The notes under the pieces: model-generated
Database searches by the model: none
The model's input: only the letters and a program-made list of their open reading frames with translations
What the model was told of the DNA's origin: nothing
In this document: piece after piece, positions 60,622 through 64,000 of the stretch
Layout: each line of letters begins with the position of its first letter
Position numbering within the stretch: the stretch's first letter is position 1
Translations under genes and position numbers: made by a program
From: Chryseobacterium sp. G0162
GTDB taxonomy: Bacteria > Bacteroidota > Bacteroidia > Flavobacteriales > Weeksellaceae
DNA length: 64,000 bases
Assembly (NCBI RefSeq): GCF_003815715.1
Contig: NZ_CP033922.1
Span: forward strand, 5,194,001-5,258,000
Direction of reading: 5' to 3'

Positions 60622-60938
60622 TTAATTTTTTTGGTTATCTCTTAATGCAAATAATTCATTTAAATTCCCTTTAAAATCAGATTCTCTAATTAATTCAAAA
60701 CCAATAATATTTTCGCTAAAATTCTAAGCACACTCCCATTATTTCTATCAGCTATTACTAATATTCCTTTAAAGTTTATTTCAAAATTTAAAGGGTATAA
60801 ATCAAAAATAAATCCTCCATCCATCCACAATTTGATCTTTAAATCTTTTCTTACAGAATAAATGTCTTCATCAGAACCTTCAAATATTGGGTGTTGTTCT
60901 AAAAAAAATTAAATCCTTAAGCACCTCATTTTTCTTCA
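60622..60938 (-). pseudogene. Frameshifted small gene upstream of the Mrr remnant
   Basis: Three minus-strand frames add up to one protein. MKKNEVLKDLIF runs into a T tract (frameshift), then comes LEQHPIFEGSDEDIYSVRKD...DLKIKLWMDGGFIFDLYPLN. A second shift follows NNGSVLRI, then NFSENIIGFELIRESDFKGN with NLNELFALRDNQKN and a stop. Two single-base changes would restore about 105 codons. Family is not recognised. Confidence 0.5.
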
Positions 60939-60973
60939 TATTATAAAAAATTAATATTTAAGGGTCTTTAAAA

Positions 60974-61447
60974 TTAATGACTTTCAGAAAAGTCTTCTAT
61001 CATTCTTTTTAGAAAACTAGGCAAATAAATAGAAATCTCATTCATATCTCCAAAATATCCTTGGTTAATTGCTTCATTCCAGTATTGCCTTGCTTCTTCA
61101 TAATAGGGCAGCAATAATCTCCTTTGAAGCTCTGCAAATTCTCTTAAATTTTCAATCTCACTACCAACAGCATATGTGGGATCATGATAGACACCTATAT
61201 CAAGCATACTAATAGTTTGTACAATAGCATAATCTCCAGTAAAATCAGATAATGGTAGATCGGCACAATTGGGATGCTTAATTAGTTTTTGGCATTTATT
61301 ATTATGGTGACAGATACGAAAATTCTTGCTAACAATTTTATCTGTTTTAGCATCAATATATGATTCCCATTCGATCCAACCGTCTTCAATATTAACTATA
61401 GGTTTTTTGCAAGAATCACATATAAATTGTTTCAATGGTATTAACAT
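60974..61447 (-). CDS. Hypothetical protein with CxxC zinc-ribbon-like N-terminus
   Basis: A 157-residue soluble protein. The N-terminal ICDSCKKPIVNIEDGWIEWES together with a later ICHHNNKCQKLIKHPNC gives a set of Cys and His residues suited to a zinc ribbon. The C-terminal half is helical (LREFAELQRRLLLPYYEEARQYWNEAINQGY). Proteins like this occur among prophage and defence genes. No function is assigned. Confidence 0.6.
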   Translation of the reverse strand: MLIPLKQFICDSCKKPIVNIEDGWIEWESYIDAKTDKIVSKNFRICHHNNKCQKLIKHPNCADLPLSDFTGDYAIVQTISMLDIGVYHDPTYAVGSEIENLREFAELQRRLLLPYYEEARQYWNEAINQGYFGDMNEISIYLPSFLKRMIEDFSESH

Positions 61448-61593
61448 GGTTATTTATTGTTTTAAGATTTAATTATTTTATAGAATATTGTTTTTTTACT
61501 ATCTTGAAAGCTATCATGATCTCCTCTACTGGGAGCTCTTTACTATCGTTTTTGGAGATTTAAAGTCTTTTTTTACATTCGCAAGAATTTATT

Positions 61594-62832
61594 CTAAATA
61601 TGCTGATCTATCACCATGCCTTCAAGAATTTCTCTAACATTTTTTAAATTAGATCTATTTTCATAATGTTTAAGTTCTTTCAAACGATAAAGAATATTAG
61701 GCCTAGTGACATTAAAATATTCACTAAGTCTATATAATAGAGTTTGATAATTCAGGTAGTTATCTTTTTGATCATCTAGGTATAGTTTCCCTGGGTTCAA
61801 CCCCAGCCTTTGCTGATGTTGCCAAAGCATTGCAAGAAGAGAAGTATTAGGTAGAATCATAGAAACTGCAAAATAATTTGCCTGCCATTCGATCCAATGC
61901 TTTGGATTAGTTAGCGAATGTTTTCCCATCTTAAAATTGTATTCACTTTCAGTAAAATTATTATATGTAAACTGATCTATTATTAATTTCTGGTGAAGTT
62001 TATAATGTCCGAATTCATGACATAAAATAAAAAGTTCTCTTTTTGTTCTTTGAACATTTTGATGCAATGAAATGGTGTTATTTGCAATATCACAATAACC
62101 TAATAGGTTATTATCATCATGATATTTTACGGAAATATTGTATTTTTTTTCTAAATGGTTCTTAAGTTTGTTAATGTCCAAATTCTCAGCATCAGAAAGA
62201 ATGCGAGGATTTACTTCTTGCAGTTCAACATGGCACATTTCTTCAATTGTTTCTTTAGAAATTCGATCAATGTTATAACTAACACCTACTTTAAATTCTT
62301 CAAAAGCCTTATTAATTTGTTTATCAATAATCTTTGTTAACCCTAAAATACCTTCATCCCGAATAATACCACTGAGTGTAGGGATAGAATTGTCTTTGGA
62401 TTCTATTTTGTGGTAGATAATTTTGTAATCTTCGATACTATTTACCTGTACAACCATAAACCCGTTTGCTTCTGCATATGTTTTAGCTCCCTCTTGCAGT
62501 AACGACCTTGTTATTAGAATTCCTTTTGCATTAGCTCCAGAAACTTCCTGAATATCATTATGGAACTTTTTTAGCTGACTTACACCAACTCTATTTTTAT
62601 AATCCTTACATTCAATAAAGTAAGCTATCGAATATCTTTCTGCATTTGGCGACCAGAGTTCGATGACATAATCAAATTCAACATAACCATCTCTTGACAA
62701 AGATTTGTATTTTTTTTTCTTATAAGGACGGATATACTTCATATTAATGAGAAGCTCTTCTTCTTCAATTAATTTATGCACTAGATCTACTGCGAGGTCT
62801 TCAAATTTGTCTCCTTTTAAAGTAGTATTCAT
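61594..62832 (-). CDS. Restriction-endonuclease-like / ImmA-IrrE metallopeptidase fusion
   Basis: A 412-residue two-domain protein. Residues 1-135 are an Mrr/RecB-like PDDEXK nuclease-fold domain (FDYVIELW, YFIECKDYKNRVGVSQLKKFHND, KGILITRSLLQEGAKTYAEANGF). Residues 215-400 are an ImmA/IrrE (COG2856) peptidase with zinc motif ILCHEFGHYKLHQKL near 271, and a third ligand helix in HWIEWQANYFAVSMILP. ImmA/IrrE enzymes cleave repressors after DNA damage or phage signals, so the nuclease-like part could be sensor, effector or DNA anchor. No HTH partner is adjacent. Confidence 0.8.
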   Translation of the reverse strand: MNTTLKGDKFEDLAVDLVHKLIEEEELLINMKYIRPYKKKKYKSLSRDGYVEFDYVIELWSPNAERYSIAYFIECKDYKNRVGVSQLKKFHNDIQEVSGANAKGILITRSLLQEGAKTYAEANGFMVVQVNSIEDYKIIYHKIESKDNSIPTLSGIIRDEGILGLTKIIDKQINKAFEEFKVGVSYNIDRISKETIEEMCHVELQEVNPRILSDAENLDINKLKNHLEKKYNISVKYHDDNNLLGYCDIANNTISLHQNVQRTKRELFILCHEFGHYKLHQKLIIDQFTYNNFTESEYNFKMGKHSLTNPKHWIEWQANYFAVSMILPNTSLLAMLWQHQQRLGLNPGKLYLDDQKDNYLNYQTLLYRLSEYFNVTRPNILYRLKELKHYENRSNLKNVREILEGMVIDQHI

Positions 62833-63005
62833 CGTTTTTTGAGATTTTAATAGGAATTATAATAGTTCGACGCTTGGCGAAAGTTGGGATTTTCATCATA
62901 GATGTTGATGTTCGGAACCAAACTTTGATTAACCATAAAAACTGTATGCGGACAATGAACAGCCACTTTTGTCAAATGCCTGTAGCGGTAGGTTTTCTTG
63001 CAAAG

Positions 63006-63704
63006 CTAAAAAGGTTCTGTTCCATTGTCAATATAGTGATGTCTGTCCGGAAATACTCTCAAAGCAAAGTCTGTTATTTCATTGAAAAATGTCTCAACAA
63101 TTTTGATACTATCGAGGCAGGCTTGGTGCGAAATAATTATTCTCTCGTTGTCATCAATTTCAAATGATTTGTTTCTACAAATAAAATTCTCGATTGTCTT
63201 TCTTTTTCCAAAATCTGAAACAAGTCCGCAGTTATGAACTAATGAATTTCTAATCTCATAAAGTCCACCAATGTCTTGCCAAAGTATTCCTTGAAAGTCG
63301 AAGTCAGACTGCAATAGTTTGGAAGTAAATGTCTTGAATTTGTCAAGCAAGTCACCTTTAAAATTATTGTAGCCTATTGATAATTTTTTATGTTTCCTAA
63401 AGTCTTCACAGTATGTATCGATTTCGGCTTCCAATAAAATAACTATCGATATAATAATTGATTTTCTTAAAATTTCTCCTTGTGTGTGCTCGAAATGATA
63501 ACTTAAATTCTCTAGTGTCTCGCTGTCCAAACCCTGTATTCTGTCAGATTGAAGATTTATGTGTGTGATTTCAATAAAATTGTGAACTTCTTTAAGATAT
63601 ATTTTCAGTTCATCAAGTTGCATATCAATTCCAACAGCATTGCCGAAAAAATTATTATTTGCCTTTTCTCCTTCAGTCCATTCATTCATTTTTAGTGTAT
63701 TCAT
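63006..63704 (-). CDS. HEPN-domain protein (MAE_28990/RiboL-PSP-like)
   Basis: A 232-residue helical protein. The HEPN signature RxxxxH is present as EIRNSLVHNCG near 151-157, in the usual place after the helix LEAEIDTYCEDFRKHKK. HEPN proteins of this kind act as RNases in toxin-antitoxin and antiphage systems, or are inactive binding versions. No nucleotidyltransferase antitoxin is adjacent in the window. The start could be the first or second Met (MNTLKMNEW). Confidence 0.65.
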   Translation of the reverse strand: MNTLKMNEWTEGEKANNNFFGNAVGIDMQLDELKIYLKEVHNFIEITHINLQSDRIQGLDSETLENLSYHFEHTQGEILRKSIIISIVILLEAEIDTYCEDFRKHKKLSIGYNNFKGDLLDKFKTFTSKLLQSDFDFQGILWQDIGGLYEIRNSLVHNCGLVSDFGKRKTIENFICRNKSFEIDDNERIIISHQACLDSIKIVETFFNEITDFALRVFPDRHHYIDNGTEPF

Positions 63705-64000
63705 TTAATTTGAGATATGTTTTTTATTCTGTGTTGACTTTTAAATAAATGCATTTCGTCAATTCAAACTATATGATAGTCGCAAGCCATTCTATTAATA
63801 TAAATTTTTACTTTGATAAATATTAAGACAAAAATACATACCTATTACGCAATCTATTTGCGTAAATATTATTTTTTAATTCCCATTCTTTTTATTTCTT
63901 CATAAGTATGACTGTCAAGAATCTTAGCGTAGCTGTAAAAGGTTGAAAATCATAAAATAGTTATTTAATCGTTTTTTGATACTTACTAATTTTATAGTCT
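63705..64000. other. Right-edge intergenic region with an 8-bp inverted repeat
   Basis: TTACGCAA (63845-63852) and TTGCGTAA (63858-63865) are separated by five bases, an operator-like dyad 141 nt upstream of the HEPN gene. A minus-strand fragment near 63880-63950 reads STFYSYAKILDSHTYEEIKR and then MGIKK-stop, but is closed upstream by TGA. It may be the tail of a decayed gene. Confidence 0.35.

Noticed and set aside
62874..63167. 97-codon plus-strand ORF opposite the HEPN gene
   Set aside because: Mostly antisense to the HEPN gene, with no domain or signal; the minus strand has the clear family motif.
58900..64000. Second copy of the tRNA-Arg 3' end as right ICE border
   Set aside because: Looked for TTCGATTCTTGG and neighbours by eye in the right part of the window and found no convincing match.
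1..64000. CRISPR arrays and rRNA genes
   Set aside because: No regularly spaced short direct repeats and no rRNA-like stretch were seen.

Overview
The window reads as a low-GC Flavobacteriia chromosome, most likely Weeksellaceae (Chryseobacterium or Elizabethkingia type). This rests on protein content (SusC/SusD pairs, DUF6520, a double-glycine bacteriocin-like peptide, Bacteroidetes-type tra/mob/rteC genes), on promoters of the form TTTG-N17..21-TAnnTTTG, and on starts that mostly lack a Shine-Dalgarno. Species is inference; no rRNA is present.

Layout. (1) 1-8124 is ordinary chromosome: a partial DUF2490 gene, a TonB-dependent receptor, uvrA, a nucleotide-binding oxidoreductase, a Cys-rich GG-leader peptide and an alpha/beta-hydrolase lipoprotein. 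(2) At 8125-8199 is tRNA-Arg(CCU). A large serine recombinase reads into it from the right and ends in the anticodon loop, which looks like the left junction of an integrative element. (3) From there to at least 46.8 kb is a Bacteroidetes-type conjugative element (ICE): DUF1016 nuclease, mobile RadC, the tra operon (traA-D-like genes, then traE-F-G-I-J-K-L-M-N-O-Q, all on the minus strand), a candidate oriT, mobA-mobB-mobC, and rteC. (4) The ICE is itself interrupted. A 17.5-kb element (12502-29988) sits inside traQ. It has 101-bp terminal inverted repeats (93/101 identical) and three tyrosine recombinase genes joined by 4-bp ATGA overlaps, which is the RIT (recombinase-in-trio) architecture. 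Unlike the compact RIT elements usually described, it carries about 13 kb of cargo: an ars operon (arsR, membrane protein, DUF6428, arsO, metallophosphoesterase, arsC, arsN-type acetyltransferase, acr3), a SulP transporter, an AraC regulator and a cytochrome/PAP2/DoxX/metallophosphoesterase/chrA operon. Deleting the element between its two 7-bp AAATCCA copies rejoins traQ in frame, so the boundaries are known to the base. (5) 46.8-59.2 kb holds a TPR-AraC regulator, a small lipoprotein, a 56-aa Cys protein, a MauE-propeller membrane protein and a DUF6520 peptide, facing an S9 peptidase/SusD/SusC operon with a long structured leader. It may be ICE cargo. (6) 59.2-64 kb is an accessory, defence-like region: a small HTH protein, a small membrane protein, decayed Mrr-like nuclease genes, a nuclease-ImmA/IrrE fusion and a HEPN-type protein.

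How the parts work together. TraG, TraI-TraO and TraE/F would form the mating channel. MobA/MobB process oriT, MobC couples the DNA to the channel, and RteC regulates. traQ is broken twice (a one-base deletion in a T tract and the RIT insertion), so transfer may be impaired. The ars cargo covers arsenate reduction, arsenite efflux and probably detoxification of organic arsenicals, under ArsR-type operators present at two promoters.

All homology statements are from recognition of motifs and family knowledge; no database search was run. The right end of the ICE was not found.
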